Shown: positions 52,868-63,650, numbered from the stretch's first letter. The stretch: 64,000 bases of DNA from Mesorhizobium metallidurans STM 2683 (GCF_000350085.1 NZ_CAUM01000023.1:1-64000), one strand, 5' to 3'. Notes: generated by a model from the letters alone, not told the origin. Numbers and translations are program-made.

Positions 52868-53638
52868 ATGGATGTGGCAGGACAGTTCACGCTGACCGGC
52901 AAGACCGCCTTCATCACCGGTGGCGGTGGCGGGCTCGGCGTCGCGGTGGCCGAAGCCTATCTCGCTTCCGGCGCCTCCGTCGTCATTTCCGATGTCGATG
53001 CCGACAAGGTCGACGCCGCGGTCAAGGGTCTTGAGTCCAAGGGCACGGTGATCGGTGCGCCCTGCGACGTCACCGATGCGGCCAGCGTTGCAGATGCCGT
53101 CGCCAAGGCCGAGGTCGCGCTCGGCAAGATCGACATTCTGATGACGGCGGCCGGGTTTGCCAGGCGCACCGCCGCGGTCGACCTGGAGCCTGAAGAATTC
53201 GATCGCATCATGGCGATCAACGTCAAAGGCACGTTCCTGCCGGCACAGGCGGTGGCGCGCGGCATGATCGCGCGTGGCCAGGGCGGCAAGATCATCACCA
53301 TCGGCTCGGTGCGCGGGCTTGTCGGCCATCCGCTCGGCTATGTCAGCTACGGCACCAGCAAGGGCGCGGTGCATCTGCTGACGCGTCAATTGGCGACGGA
53401 GTGGGCGCAGCATCGCATCAACGTCAATTGCATCGCACCGTCGGTCATCAAGACACCTCTTGCCGATTTCATCCTCAAGACAGCGGAAGTGCGCGATCTC
53501 TTCATGTCGCGCATTCCGTTCAACCGCCCTGCCGAACCGGAGGAATTTGTCGGCGCCGCGATCTTCCTGGCGGCCAGGGCTTCCGACTTCGTCACCGGCC
53601 ATGTCCTGTTCGTCGACGGCGGCAGCACCGCAGGCTAG
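52868..53638 (+). CDS. SDR-family oxidoreductase
   Basis: A 256-residue SDR. TGGGGGLGVA (16-25), SDVD after beta-2, LMTAAGFARR in place of NNAG, SVRGLVGHPLGYVSYGTSK as active site, and FVDGGSTAG at the end. The ATG at 52868 follows GGAGGA at nine bases; an in-frame TTG upstream is less likely. It shares an upstream motif with the FAH/dioxygenase operon, so it probably belongs to the ring-cleavage cluster. Convergent with the GntR gene. Confidence 0.85.
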   Translation: MDVAGQFTLTGKTAFITGGGGGLGVAVAEAYLASGASVVISDVDADKVDAAVKGLESKGTVIGAPCDVTDAASVADAVAKAEVALGKIDILMTAAGFARRTAAVDLEPEEFDRIMAINVKGTFLPAQAVARGMIARGQGGKIITIGSVRGLVGHPLGYVSYGTSKGAVHLLTRQLATEWAQHRINVNCIAPSVIKTPLADFILKTAEVRDLFMSRIPFNRPAEPEEFVGAAIFLAARASDFVTGHVLFVDGGSTAG

Positions 53639-53661
53639 AGCATCGCACCCAAAAGTCGCCG

Positions 53662-54435
53662 CTACAGCCGCCGGCGCGCCTTGCCTGAGGCCGCCTTCGG
53701 GTCTCCGCTCTGGCTGAAGCGCTCCATGCACAGTGCCGTCGTCAGGCGGTAGTGGTCGAGCAAGGCCTGGACCGCGCCGTCGGCATTGCCGTCGAGGGCG
53801 CGTTCGGCGATCAGGCGATGCTCGCCGAGCTCGTCGCGCTGGACGCCGGCGCCGCCGCGCGCCATCTGGCGGTAGCGATAGGCCTGGTCGGCAAGCTGGT
53901 CGCAGAACCCCACCAGCCAGCGCGACCGGCAGGCCGAAATCAGCGCGCGGTGGAAGGCGCGATGCAGCTTTTCCCAATCGGGATTGGTTGGGGCGGGATT
54001 GGTCGCATCTGAGCTGATCGCCAGGGGATCCTCAGGCAAACGGCGCGGCGTGCGCGACAGGCGGTGCAGCGCCAGCACGAGCTGTTCCTCCCACTCATGC
54101 GTGCGGTTGGCGATGGCTTCGCGCAGCGCCCGCTCTTCCAGCCAGCAGCGGGTGCGCGTCAGTTCCTCCAGCTCGGCCGCGCTGAGCGGCATGATGAAGA
54201 AGCCGCGCTGGTCGTGGCGGCCGAGCAGGCCTTCCGAGGCAAGCCGGTTGAGAGCTTCGCGAACGGGCGAAGCGCCGGCGCCATAACGGGAAACCACCCA
54301 TTCGACGCGCAGCTTGCTTTCGGTTTCGAGGACGCCGTGCAGCAAGTCATCGCGAAGCTGATGATAGACGGTGCTGGCGAGCGTGCTCTTGGACGCAGCG
54401 CCCTCGTCATTCAGATCGGCCGTTGCGTACGTCAA
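53662..54435 (-). CDS. GntR-family (FCD/FadR subgroup) transcriptional regulator
   Basis: A 257-residue regulator. The winged helix (about 20-85) has LASTVYHQLRDDLLHGVL and SPVREALNRLASEGLLGRHDQRGFFIMPLS. The helical FCD domain follows, with HRAFHRALISACRSRWLVGFCDQLADQAYRYR and EHRLIAERALDGNADGAVQALLDHYR. The start is TTG at 54435 behind AGGAG at five bases, as no ATG fits. It is the natural candidate to bind the paired AT-rich motifs at 52787-52832 and 55941-55985. FCD regulators sense organic acids; the effector is unknown. Confidence 0.88.
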   Translation of the reverse strand: MTYATADLNDEGAASKSTLASTVYHQLRDDLLHGVLETESKLRVEWVVSRYGAGASPVREALNRLASEGLLGRHDQRGFFIMPLSAAELEELTRTRCWLEERALREAIANRTHEWEEQLVLALHRLSRTPRRLPEDPLAISSDATNPAPTNPDWEKLHRAFHRALISACRSRWLVGFCDQLADQAYRYRQMARGGAGVQRDELGEHRLIAERALDGNADGAVQALLDHYRLTTALCMERFSQSGDPKAASGKARRRL

Positions 54436-54546
54436 TGCGGCTCCTGTTGCCTGCGTGGTGTTGCCCTTATCCGTGCCGTGGTCGGGCTCCTCGCCTATCC
54501 TACAATGTCGGGCTTGCGGCCCTCAAGGGCAAGATCGCGCTTCTGA

Positions 54547-55545
54547 TCAAAGGCGAACGACCGCGCCGTCCTGGCTTGCCGACGTAACGATGGCCTCGAA
54601 CAGCTTGATGTTGTCGAGAAGCTGCGCAGGGGTGAAGCGGTAAGGTTTCTCGCCGGCGACGGCAGCGGCCCAGGCCTCGAAATTCGCGGTGACCGTATCG
54701 GCCGGGTGATGGACCGTCACCTGGCGCGGCTCCTTTGTGCCGGTGCAGACGGTGACGGTCGTCGGCTTGCCCTGGTCGACATTGCCTTCGCTGACGATTT
54801 CGATCCAGCCCTTGTCGCCGAACACCGTGACGCGTCCATAATACGGCGTGCAGGACAAAAGGCTGATCGTGCCGCGCGCGCCGGATTTGAAGGTCAGCGA
54901 TGCCGTCACGAAATCGGTGGCGGGCGGCTCGAAGATCAGGCTCGACGTCTGCGCGCGGACTTCGGCGGGAGCGCCGAAGAAGGCGACGCAGAGATCGGTC
55001 TGATGGATGCCCGTCGCCGTCATCATGCCGGCCGGCGCGTGCCTCGGGTCCAGCCGCCAGTTCGAACGGTCGATGCCGCGGAACAGATCGTGGCTGATAT
55101 TGGCCTCAAACAACAGCGGCTTGCCCAGCGTGCCGTCGTCGAGCAGTTTCTGGGCCTGCTCGAAGCATGCTTCGTAGCGGCGCTCATGGCCGATGCCGAG
55201 GATCTTGCCGGCTTTCCGGCAGGCTTCGATGACGCGGGCCGCACCGGCGGCGCTCATGGTGAGCGGCTTTTCGCAGAACAATTCCTTGCCGGCGGCGATC
55301 ACCGCCAGGCACTGCTCCTCGTGCAATCGGTGCGGCGTGGCGAGGATCACGCCTTCGACGGCGTCGTCGGCAAGCACCGCGGCCAGATCGGCGGCATGGC
55401 CGACGCCATGCTGGCGAAGGAAATCCAGAGCGCCTTCCGGCGGCGCCGGATCGACGCCGTAGAGCACCTGGAAACGCACACTCTTGTCGAGGCACGAGAT
55501 GATCTGCTTGCCCCACCAGCCAAGACCTGCGACCGCGACACGCAT
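54547..55545 (-). CDS. Gfo/Idh/MocA family oxidoreductase (paralogue of 44846-45862)
   Basis: A 332-residue protein. VAVAGLGWWGKQI (3-15), VILATPHRLHEEQ, FCEKPLTMS (about 90), GHERRYE, NWRLDPRHAPAGMMTATGIHQTDL and FGDKGWIEI. All these blocks match the enzyme at 44846-45862. The ATG at 55545 follows GGAGA. The YciI-type gene lies just upstream on the same strand and the GntR gene downstream. Likely an NAD(P)-linked ring or sugar dehydrogenase of the same pathway; the reaction is unknown. Confidence 0.87.
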   Translation of the reverse strand: MRVAVAGLGWWGKQIISCLDKSVRFQVLYGVDPAPPEGALDFLRQHGVGHAADLAAVLADDAVEGVILATPHRLHEEQCLAVIAAGKELFCEKPLTMSAAGAARVIEACRKAGKILGIGHERRYEACFEQAQKLLDDGTLGKPLLFEANISHDLFRGIDRSNWRLDPRHAPAGMMTATGIHQTDLCVAFFGAPAEVRAQTSSLIFEPPATDFVTASLTFKSGARGTISLLSCTPYYGRVTVFGDKGWIEIVSEGNVDQGKPTTVTVCTGTKEPRQVTVHHPADTVTANFEAWAAAVAGEKPYRFTPAQLLDNIKLFEAIVTSASQDGAVVRL

Positions 55546-55579
55546 CCTGTTCTCCGATGTTGATCGACTCCGGGCTTCG

Positions 55580-55874
55580 TCAGCCCTGGCGCTTCTGGAA
55601 GGCGGTGATCGTCACGTCGCCCCAGACGCCGGCCCTTCCTGTAGGGATCGGCGCCATTGAACGCCTCGACTGCGCCGCGCCCGTCGGCGTCGACGATCAG
55701 CAGGCTGCCCTTCATCGTGATGCCGTCGTCTTCCACCAGCGGCCCGGACATAATGAGGGTGACGCCATAGGTCGCCGCCGTCGTCAGATGCGCCTTGTGC
55801 GCATCCTGGCTGGCCAGCCGGCGCTGGAGGCCGTTCTCACCGTCGAGGGCATGGATGGCGAAAAGCATGGGCAT
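55580..55874 (-). pseudogene. YciI-like protein gene with a +1 frameshift
   Basis: The N-terminal part, MPMLFAIHALDGENGLQRR ... GPLVEDD ... EAFNGADPYRK, is a normal YciI domain. After the lysine codon the frame is lost at a GGG run (minus-strand CCC at about 55633-55635). Dropping one G restores GVWGDVTITAFQKRQG and a stop at 55580, giving a 97-residue protein, the usual YciI length. Either a real frameshift mutation or a sequencing error. The ATG at 55874 has AGGAG. YciI-type TftG works beside a hydroxyquinol dioxygenase in 2,4,5-T degradation, so the linkage here to an intradiol dioxygenase is meaningful. Confidence 0.8.
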
Positions 55875-55940
55875 TTTTCTCCTGCATGGGGCTGAATCGG
55901 TCTGGTGTCCCGACTATAGGGAAACGCGCAGGGCTTTGCA

Positions 55941-55985
55941 ATAAAATCGATAATATATTGACATCAATAAAATTAGCGATTTTAA
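55941..55985. promoter_or_regulatory. AT-rich promoter/operator motif between yciI and the FAH gene
   Basis: ATCGATA (55946-55952), TTGACATCAA (55958-55967) and ATAAAATTAGC repeat the order seen at 52787-52832. TTGACA is a plausible -35 for the plus-strand operon starting at 56012. It lies between divergent units and could control both. Confidence 0.5.
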
Positions 55986-56011
55986 CAGAAGGCAGATTGC
56001 AGGAGGATTTC

Positions 56012-56890
56012 ATGCGCTTTGCGGTTTGCATCGAGGATGGCGAGCGGCGGCTCGGCGTCGTGCGCGGGACCGACATCGCCGTGCTGGGCTCGTCGAGCCC
56101 TGACTTGCTCGAGCTCATCAACTGGGGCAAGGACGGGCTCGCCGCGATCGCCAAACAGGTTGAGGTCCTGCCGCCCGCCGCCTGGCAGAAGCTGGCGACG
56201 ACGCCTTTGGCACTGCCCTTCGAACCGTCGGGTAAGATCGTCTGCCTTGGCCTGAACTACCGCGCGCATGCGCAGGAAGGCGGCTACGCGGTGCCGGATT
56301 ATCCGGCGATCTTCCTGCGCACGGCGACGTCGCTGCTGCCGGCGGGTGAGGCGATCATCGCGCCGCGCGTCTCGGAAAAACTCGATTTCGAGGCGGAGCT
56401 GATGGTGATCGTCGGACGCGCTGGACGCTACATTTCGGAGGCCGATGCGCTGGATCACGTGTTCGGTTACACATGCTTCAACGACGCCTCGATCCGCGAC
56501 TACCAGCGCAAGACGCATCAATGGACGCCCGGCAAGAATTTCGACAGGACAGGTGCGGTCGGCCCCGTCATCGTGACGGCGGACGAGCTTCCCGCCGGAG
56601 CTTCCGGCCTCGGCATCGCCTGCCGGCTGAACGGCGAGACGGTGCAGAATGCCAGCACCGCCGACATGATGGTCCCGGTCGCCATGGCGGTCTCGATCAT
56701 TTCGGAGTTCATGACGCTCGAACCCGGCGATATGATCGCCATGGGCACGCCGCAAGGCGTCGGCCACGCGCGCACGCCGCCGCTCTGGATGCGCCCCGGC
56801 GATGTGGTCGAGGTCGAGATCGAAGGCATCGGCATCCTGCGCAACGGCATCGCGGCCGAAGAGCCCGGGACACGCCCGGCAGCCAAGTGA
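56012..56890 (+). CDS. FAH-family hydrolase
   Basis: A 292-residue fumarylacetoacetate-hydrolase-fold protein. IVCLGLNYRAHAQEGG starts the core, KLDFEAELMVIVGRAG carries the metal-site acids, and GDMIAMGTPQGVG follows. It differs from the FAH protein at 7923 in its N-terminus and belongs to the 2-hydroxyhepta-diene-dioate/acylpyruvase branch that acts on ring-cleavage products. The ATG at 56012 has AGGAGGA. It leads FAH-dioxygenase-amidohydrolase, consistent with hydrolysis or isomerisation after ring opening. Confidence 0.88.
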   Translation: MRFAVCIEDGERRLGVVRGTDIAVLGSSSPDLLELINWGKDGLAAIAKQVEVLPPAAWQKLATTPLALPFEPSGKIVCLGLNYRAHAQEGGYAVPDYPAIFLRTATSLLPAGEAIIAPRVSEKLDFEAELMVIVGRAGRYISEADALDHVFGYTCFNDASIRDYQRKTHQWTPGKNFDRTGAVGPVIVTADELPAGASGLGIACRLNGETVQNASTADMMVPVAMAVSIISEFMTLEPGDMIAMGTPQGVGHARTPPLWMRPGDVVEVEIEGIGILRNGIAAEEPGTRPAAK

Positions 56891-56921
56891 GTGACAGGCC
56901 GGTACGGGAGGAGACGGCACC

Positions 56922-57785
56922 ATGCGCGACATCACCGCCGACAACATCACCGAAGCCGTGCAGCAGGCCTGGGGCAACGCGCCCCACCCGCGTCTGCATC
57001 ACCTGCTGCAGCGGCTCACCCACCATGTCCACGCCTTCGTCCGCGAGGTCGGGCTGACGCATGAGGAATGGCTGGCGACGATCGATTTCCTGTGGCGTGC
57101 CGGCCAGATCAGCGACGACAAACGCAATGAATTCGCGCTGCTGTCCGACGTCATGGGCGTGACCTCGCTGGTCGATCTCCTCAACGCGACGCCGGGCGCC
57201 ACCATCGGCAGTGTGCTTGGCCCCTTTTATTCGGATGACAGCCCGACAGTCCCCTTCGGCGCCGATCTGGTCAAGGACAATGAAGGCACGACCGTGCTGG
57301 TTACCGGCGTCGTGCGGGATACGGTGGGAAAGCCCATCTCCGGGGCAGTCGTCGACATGTGGCAGACCGACGCGAAAGGCGAATATGCCACGCAGGACGC
57401 GGCGCAGGACGACGACAATTTGCGCTGCAAGCAAGAATGCGATGCCGAGGGCCGCTATGCCTTCACCACCGTCGAGCCGGCGCCCTACACGATCCCGATG
57501 GACGGTCCGGTCGGCGCGATCGTGGCGGCGGCGGGCCGGTCGCCCTGGCGGCCGTCGCATTTCCACTTCATCGTCAGGGCTGAGCGCCACAAGCCGATCG
57601 TCACCGAAATCTTCTTCACCCATGACAAATTCGTCGACAACGACGCCGTCTTCGGCGTGCGCGAACCACTGGTGCGGAAGCTGGACGCCATGCGCGCCAG
57701 CGACGCCGGCCCGCCCGGCCTCGAACGACGGCCGGACAAGCGGCTCGATTTCGATTTCACGCTGGTGCCGCTGATCCGCTCATGA
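56922..57785 (+). CDS. Intradiol ring-cleavage dioxygenase (hydroxyquinol/catechol 1,2-dioxygenase-like)
   Basis: A 287-residue dioxygenase. An N-terminal helical dimerisation domain (about 1-95) is that of the catechol/hydroxyquinol group. All four Fe(III) ligands are visible: Y in DMWQTDAKGEY (about 157), Y in PYTIP (about 190), and the two histidines of PSHFHF (about 215). These enzymes cut between adjacent hydroxyls of catechol or hydroxyquinol to give muconates or maleylacetate. The YciI gene nearby favours hydroxyquinol. It overlaps the amidohydrolase gene as ATGA. The exact aromatic substrate is not readable. Confidence 0.9.
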   Translation: MRDITADNITEAVQQAWGNAPHPRLHHLLQRLTHHVHAFVREVGLTHEEWLATIDFLWRAGQISDDKRNEFALLSDVMGVTSLVDLLNATPGATIGSVLGPFYSDDSPTVPFGADLVKDNEGTTVLVTGVVRDTVGKPISGAVVDMWQTDAKGEYATQDAAQDDDNLRCKQECDAEGRYAFTTVEPAPYTIPMDGPVGAIVAAAGRSPWRPSHFHFIVRAERHKPIVTEIFFTHDKFVDNDAVFGVREPLVRKLDAMRASDAGPPGLERRPDKRLDFDFTLVPLIRS

Positions 57786-59155
57786 CGCAAGAGCCGCGCA
57801 CCCTCATCCGCAACGCCATCGTGCTGTCGATGGATGACAGCGTCGGCGATTTTCTCGACGGCGACGTGCTTGTCGTCGGTGACCGGATCGCCGCCGTCGG
57901 GCAGAACTTGCAGGCGGATCAGGCCGAGGTGATCGACGGGCGCGGGCGCATCGTCATCCCCGGCATCGTCAACGGCCATATGCACACATGGCAGACCGCT
58001 CTGCGCGGCCTCACCTCCAACATGACGCTGCTCGAATATTTCCGCTGGGTGCACCGGGGCCTGGCTACAGCCTTCCGGCCCGAGGACATTTACATCGCCA
58101 CGCTTGCGGGGGCGATCGGCCAGATCAATGCCGGGGCGACCACGCTCGGCGACTGGTGCCACAACAATCCGACGTCAGACCATACCGATGCCGCGGTCGA
58201 GGCGTTGTTCGAGAGCGGCATACGCTCGGTCTTCCTGCACGGATCGCCGAAGCCCGATCCCAAACCCGGCCAGCCGCATTTTTCCGAAGTGCCGCTTCCG
58301 CGCCACGAGATCGAGCGCCTGCTGCGCGGCCGCTTTGCCGGCCGCGACCAGTTGGTGACGCTCGGGCTCGCTATCCTCGGGCCGCATTATTCGACCATGG
58401 ATGTCGCCCGCGCCGATTTCCGGCTGGCGCGCGAGCTCGGCATGGTCGCCTCGATGCATCAGGGCGGCGGCGAGGCCAAGACGCCGGGCGGCTGGGAGAG
58501 GCTGGAGGCCGAGGGGCTGGTCGGACCCGGCATCAATGTCGTGCATGGCAACAATCTGAGCGACGAGCAGATCAGGCGGTTCGTCGGCGCCGGCGTCTCG
58601 TTCACGGTGACGCCGGAGAACGAAATGACGCAAGGCCACGGCTTTCCCATCACCGGTCGGGTGCTGGCGGCCGGCGGGCAGCCGTCCTTCGGCGTCGACA
58701 TCGAATCGCTGGTTTCCAGCGATATGTTCACGGTGGCGCGCATGGCGCTCGCCTGCCAGCGCTCGCTGGACAATGATCTGTCGCGCCGGACCACAGGCGA
58801 GATCCCCGGAGCCTGCATGGTCTCTACCCGCGATGCGCTGCGCTGGATCACCCTGGAAGGCGCAAGGATGCTGGGGCTGGACGACAGGATCGGCTCACTG
58901 ACGCCCGGCAAACAGGCCGACATCGCCATTTTGCGCGCCACGGACTGGAACATGTGGCCGGTTCACGATCCCTATTCGACCGTCATTATGCAGTCGAATG
59001 TCGGCAATGTGGAAACGGTGATGATCGCCGGCCAGTCCAGGAAGCGCGACGGAAAGCTCTTGTGGGACGATGCGGAGGGGGTGAAACGCGACCTCGAGGC
59101 TTCGGGCAGGCGTATCGTGTCGCAGCTCGGCATCCCGACGCAGTTGAATGGCTGA
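57782..59155 (+). CDS. Amidohydrolase (TRZ/ATZ/SAH-deaminase-like)
   Basis: A 457-residue metal-dependent hydrolase. The metal site is formed by NGHMHTWQTALRG (H-x-H about 62-64), the histidine in VASMHQGGGEAK (about 225), VVHGNNLSDEQ (about 250) and the aspartate in FGVDIESLVSSDMF (about 305). The ETP-type proton-donor region reads MHQGGGE. This branch deaminates or dechlorinates N-heterocycles and nucleoside-like rings (triazine, guanine, SAH deaminases). Translational coupling to the ring-cleavage dioxygenase suggests that an amino-substituted or N-containing compound enters the pathway. That is inference. Confidence 0.87.
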   Translation: MTQEPRTLIRNAIVLSMDDSVGDFLDGDVLVVGDRIAAVGQNLQADQAEVIDGRGRIVIPGIVNGHMHTWQTALRGLTSNMTLLEYFRWVHRGLATAFRPEDIYIATLAGAIGQINAGATTLGDWCHNNPTSDHTDAAVEALFESGIRSVFLHGSPKPDPKPGQPHFSEVPLPRHEIERLLRGRFAGRDQLVTLGLAILGPHYSTMDVARADFRLARELGMVASMHQGGGEAKTPGGWERLEAEGLVGPGINVVHGNNLSDEQIRRFVGAGVSFTVTPENEMTQGHGFPITGRVLAAGGQPSFGVDIESLVSSDMFTVARMALACQRSLDNDLSRRTTGEIPGACMVSTRDALRWITLEGARMLGLDDRIGSLTPGKQADIAILRATDWNMWPVHDPYSTVIMQSNVGNVETVMIAGQSRKRDGKLLWDDAEGVKRDLEASGRRIVSQLGIPTQLNG

Positions 59156-59191
59156 GGCGCGGCGTCAGCCGGTCCCTCTGTCAACCGCCCC

Positions 59192-59869
59192 TCAGCCGGC
59201 CGCGTTGTCCGCCGCCGTCCTGATCGCCTCGATGTTCGCCCGATAAGCTTCGACGCTGTCGCCCTTGAAGATGGCCGCACCCGCGACCAGCACGCTGGCG
59301 CCGGCGGCGGCGACGAGCGGTGCCGTTTCGGACGAGACGCCGCCGTCGATCTCGATGCGGATCGGCCGGTTGCCGATCAGTGCCTTTACCCGCTTCACCT
59401 TGTCGACGATGGCCGGAATGAACGCCTGGCCGCCGAAGCCCGGATTGACGGTCATGATCAGGATCAGGTCGAGCCGGTCGAGCACATATTCGACAGCACT
59501 TTCCGGCGTTGCCGGATTGAGCGACACGCCGGCCTTCTTGCCGAGATTCCTGATGGTCTGCAGCGAACGGTCGAGATGCGGCCCGGCCTCGGCATGAACC
59601 GTCATGCCGTCGCAACCGGCCTCGGCGAAGGCCGCCAGATAGGGATCGGCCGGCGCGATCATCAGATGGCAGTCGAAGAACGCCTTGGTGCGGTTGCGGA
59701 TCGCCTTGATGACCGGCGGGCCGAAGGTGATGTTGGGCACGAAATGCCCGTCCATGACGTCGAGATGGATCCAGTCGGCGCCGGCCGCGGCCACCGCCTC
59801 GACCTCGTCGCCGAGCCTGGAGAAATCCGACGCCAGCACTGATGGAGCGATCAGGGTTTTTTTGCTCAT
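59192..59869 (-). CDS. rpe: Ribulose-phosphate 3-epimerase
   Basis: A 225-residue TIM barrel of the pentose-phosphate/Calvin pathway, converting ribulose-5-P to xylulose-5-[14 protein letters not shown] (7-19), [17 protein letters not shown] (metal H and D), [14 protein letters not shown] (catalytic D replaced region near 140) and EIDGGV (about 175) are hallmarks. The frame is open upstream, but the ATG at 59869 ([10 protein letters not shown]) is the family start. Convergent with the amidohydrolase, 36 bp apart. Probably a monocistronic housekeeping gene. Confidence 0.95.
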   Translation of the reverse strand: MSKKTLIAPSVLASDFSRLGDEVEAVAAAGADWIHLDVMDGHFVPNITFGPPVIKAIRNRTKAFFDCHLMIAPADPYLAAFAEAGCDGMTVHAEAGPHLDRSLQTIRNLGKKAGVSLNPATPESAVEYVLDRLDLILIMTVNPGFGGQAFIPAIVDKVKRVKALIGNRPIRIEIDGGVSSETAPLVAAAGASVLVAGAAIFKGDSVEAYRANIEAIRTAADNAAG

Positions 59870-60174
59870 GATCCGGCCTTTCCAGGCGCCGTTGGTTGCG
59901 GGCGCTTCGTCTGGATCGACTGCTAGACCATGATCTGGAAAAGGGAAAGTCGGTATTTGCTGTGCAGGCAGCCGGCCGGCGAATCGCCCCACCCGTATGA
60001 GATTTCACTCGCCGGCGATAAGGTGCTTGCAAACGGTGGAACCTCTGGTTTTCCAGTCATGGGGCTGTCCTTTTCGGGTCGCGCCATGCGGCGCCTGAGC
60101 ATCAGTCGCGGACGGACGCGGAAAGGTCCATGGGGATGCTGTAGCAAAGGGTGATGGATGCATTGCGCAGAATG
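59870..60174. other. Rpe-dnaK divergent spacer, left part
   Basis: The gap between rpe and dnaK is 454 bp in total. This part should hold the rpe promoter, but I see no clear promoter hexamers, repeat or RNA gene in it. A 74-codon frame crosses on each strand without a convincing ribosome site or family motif. Confidence 0.4.
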
Positions 60175-60204
60175 CTTGCGCGTTGCGCAGCCTGTTCTTA
60201 TATA
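60175..60204 (+). promoter_or_regulatory. dnaK: Heat-shock (RpoH) promoter candidate for dnaK
   Basis: CTTGCG (60175-60180), a 16-base spacer, then CTTATATA (60197-60204). This fits the alphaproteobacterial sigma-32 pattern CTTG-N16-18-CYTAT-T. The transcript would start near 60211 and have a leader of about 110 bases before the ATG at 60324. Confidence 0.6.
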
Positions 60205-60323
60205 CGCGCCAAGCCGTTCAGCGCCGGAATGCCGGTTGCTGGAACGGAATTTCTTGTGAACAGGGGCTTTCGTCGGAACGCCTTACGGGTCCTGAGAGCC
60301 TGCTTAGCGGAGAGACTAGAAAA

Positions 60324-62240
<1,917 letters not shown>

Positions 62241-62267
62241 GCCGTCTTACGGCAAAATAAAGCAGAG

Positions 62268-62293
62268 AGCCCGGCGCACAGCCGGGCTTTTTT
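62268..62293 (+). terminator. Intrinsic terminator after dnaK
   Basis: AGCCCGGC-GCACA-GCCGGGCT (62268-62288) followed by TTTTT. It lies between dnaK and dnaJ, so dnaJ is likely expressed by partial read-through or its own promoter. Confidence 0.9.
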
Positions 62294-62454
62294 GCAACCT
62301 CTTGCAAAAAAGAGCGGGCTTCACCCGAAAAAATGCGGGCAACCCCTTCGCGACACTGGCATCCCGGCCCCATCGCACCTAAATCGAAACGGCAGTGCCG
62401 GCAAAAGACACGAACAATGCCTCAAGACGTTGAGCATCCGGACAGCGGGAAAAA

Positions 62455-63585
62455 ATGAAAGCTGATTTCTACGAAACGCTGGGCGTCCAGAAAGGTGCCG
62501 ACGACAAGGAGCTGAAGAGCGCTTTCCGCAAGCTTGCCATGCAGTTCCATCCCGACCGCAATCCCGGCGATCACGCCTGCGAGCACAAATTCAAGGAAAT
62601 CAACGAGGCCTACGAGACGCTGAAGGACCCGCAGAAGCGCGCGGCCTATGATCGCTTCGGCCACGCCGCCTTCGAGCAGGGCGGCATGAATGGCGGCGCG
62701 CATGGTTTTGGCGCCGGCGGCTTCGCCGACATCTTCGAGGATATTTTCGGCGACATGATGGGCGGGCGCCAGCGCCGTTCGTCCGGCGGGCGCGAGCGTG
62801 GCGCCGATCTGCGTTACAATATGGAAATCACGCTGGAAGAGGCGTTCTCGGGCAAGACCGCGCAGATTCATGTCCCAGCCTCAATCTCGTGCACGGAATG
62901 CTCCGGCAGCGGCGCCAAGCCTGGCACCCAGCCGGTCACCTGCTCGATGTGCAACGGCCACGGCAAGGTGCGCGCGACGCAAGGCTTCTTCTCGATCGAG
63001 CGCACCTGCCCGCAATGCCAGGGGCGCGGCCTGACCATCAAGGAACCGTGCCCGAAATGCGCCGGCCAAGGCCGCGTCACCGAGGAGCGCTCGCTGTCGG
63101 TCAACATCCCGGCCGGCATCGAGGACGGCACCCGCATCCGGCTTGCCAATGAGGGCGAAGCCGGTCTGCGCGGCGGCCCGTCCGGCGATCTCTATATTTT
63201 CCTCGCGGTCAAGCCGCACGAATTCTTCCAGCGCGACGGCGCCGATCTCTATTGCAAGGTGCCGATCTCGATGACGACGGCCGCCCTTGGCGGCTCCTTC
63301 GAAGTGGCGACGCTGGACGGCACGCAGACCAAGGTGAAGGTGCCGGAAGGCACCCAGAATGGCCGCCAGTTCCGCCTGAAGGGCAAGGGCATGCCGGTGC
63401 TGCGCCAGCCCAATGTCGGCGATCTCTATATCCAGACCGCGGTCGAGACGCCGCAGAGCCTGTCGCGCCGCCAGCGCGAGCTGCTGGAAGAGTTCGAGCA
63501 GCTTTCCTCAAAGGACAATTCGCCCCAGTCGAGCGGCTTTTTCGCCCGCATGAAGGACTTTTTCGAAACCTTCGGCGAGCGCTGA
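62455..63585 (+). CDS. dnaJ: Chaperone protein DnaJ (Hsp40)
   Basis: A 376-residue type I J-protein. The J domain has the HPD motif at residues 32-34. A Gly/Phe-rich stretch (about 75-110) follows, then a zinc-finger domain with four CxxCxGxG repeats ([32 protein letters not shown], about 143-206) and two beta-sandwich substrate domains. It stimulates DnaK ATPase and delivers substrates. It is 214 bp after dnaK, beyond a terminator. Confidence 0.98.
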   Translation: MKADFYETLGVQKGADDKELKSAFRKLAMQFHPDRNPGDHACEHKFKEINEAYETLKDPQKRAAYDRFGHAAFEQGGMNGGAHGFGAGGFADIFEDIFGDMMGGRQRRSSGGRERGADLRYNMEITLEEAFSGKTAQIHVPASISCTECSGSGAKPGTQPVTCSMCNGHGKVRATQGFFSIERTCPQCQGRGLTIKEPCPKCAGQGRVTEERSLSVNIPAGIEDGTRIRLANEGEAGLRGGPSGDLYIFLAVKPHEFFQRDGADLYCKVPISMTTAALGGSFEVATLDGTQTKVKVPEGTQNGRQFRLKGKGMPVLRQPNVGDLYIQTAVETPQSLSRRQRELLEEFEQLSSKDNSPQSSGFFARMKDFFETFGER

Positions 63586-63650
63586 AGCAATTCCAGCCGG
63601 CAGGGTGTAGAATAGGCCTGCTCGCAGGGCTTTGGATTTTCGTTTTCGAG

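Noticed and set aside
60204-60323. CIRCE element or ROSE-type RNA thermometer before dnaK
   Set aside because: No TTAGCACTC/GAGTGCTAA pair is present, and I could not draw a convincing thermometer hairpin around the ribosome site.
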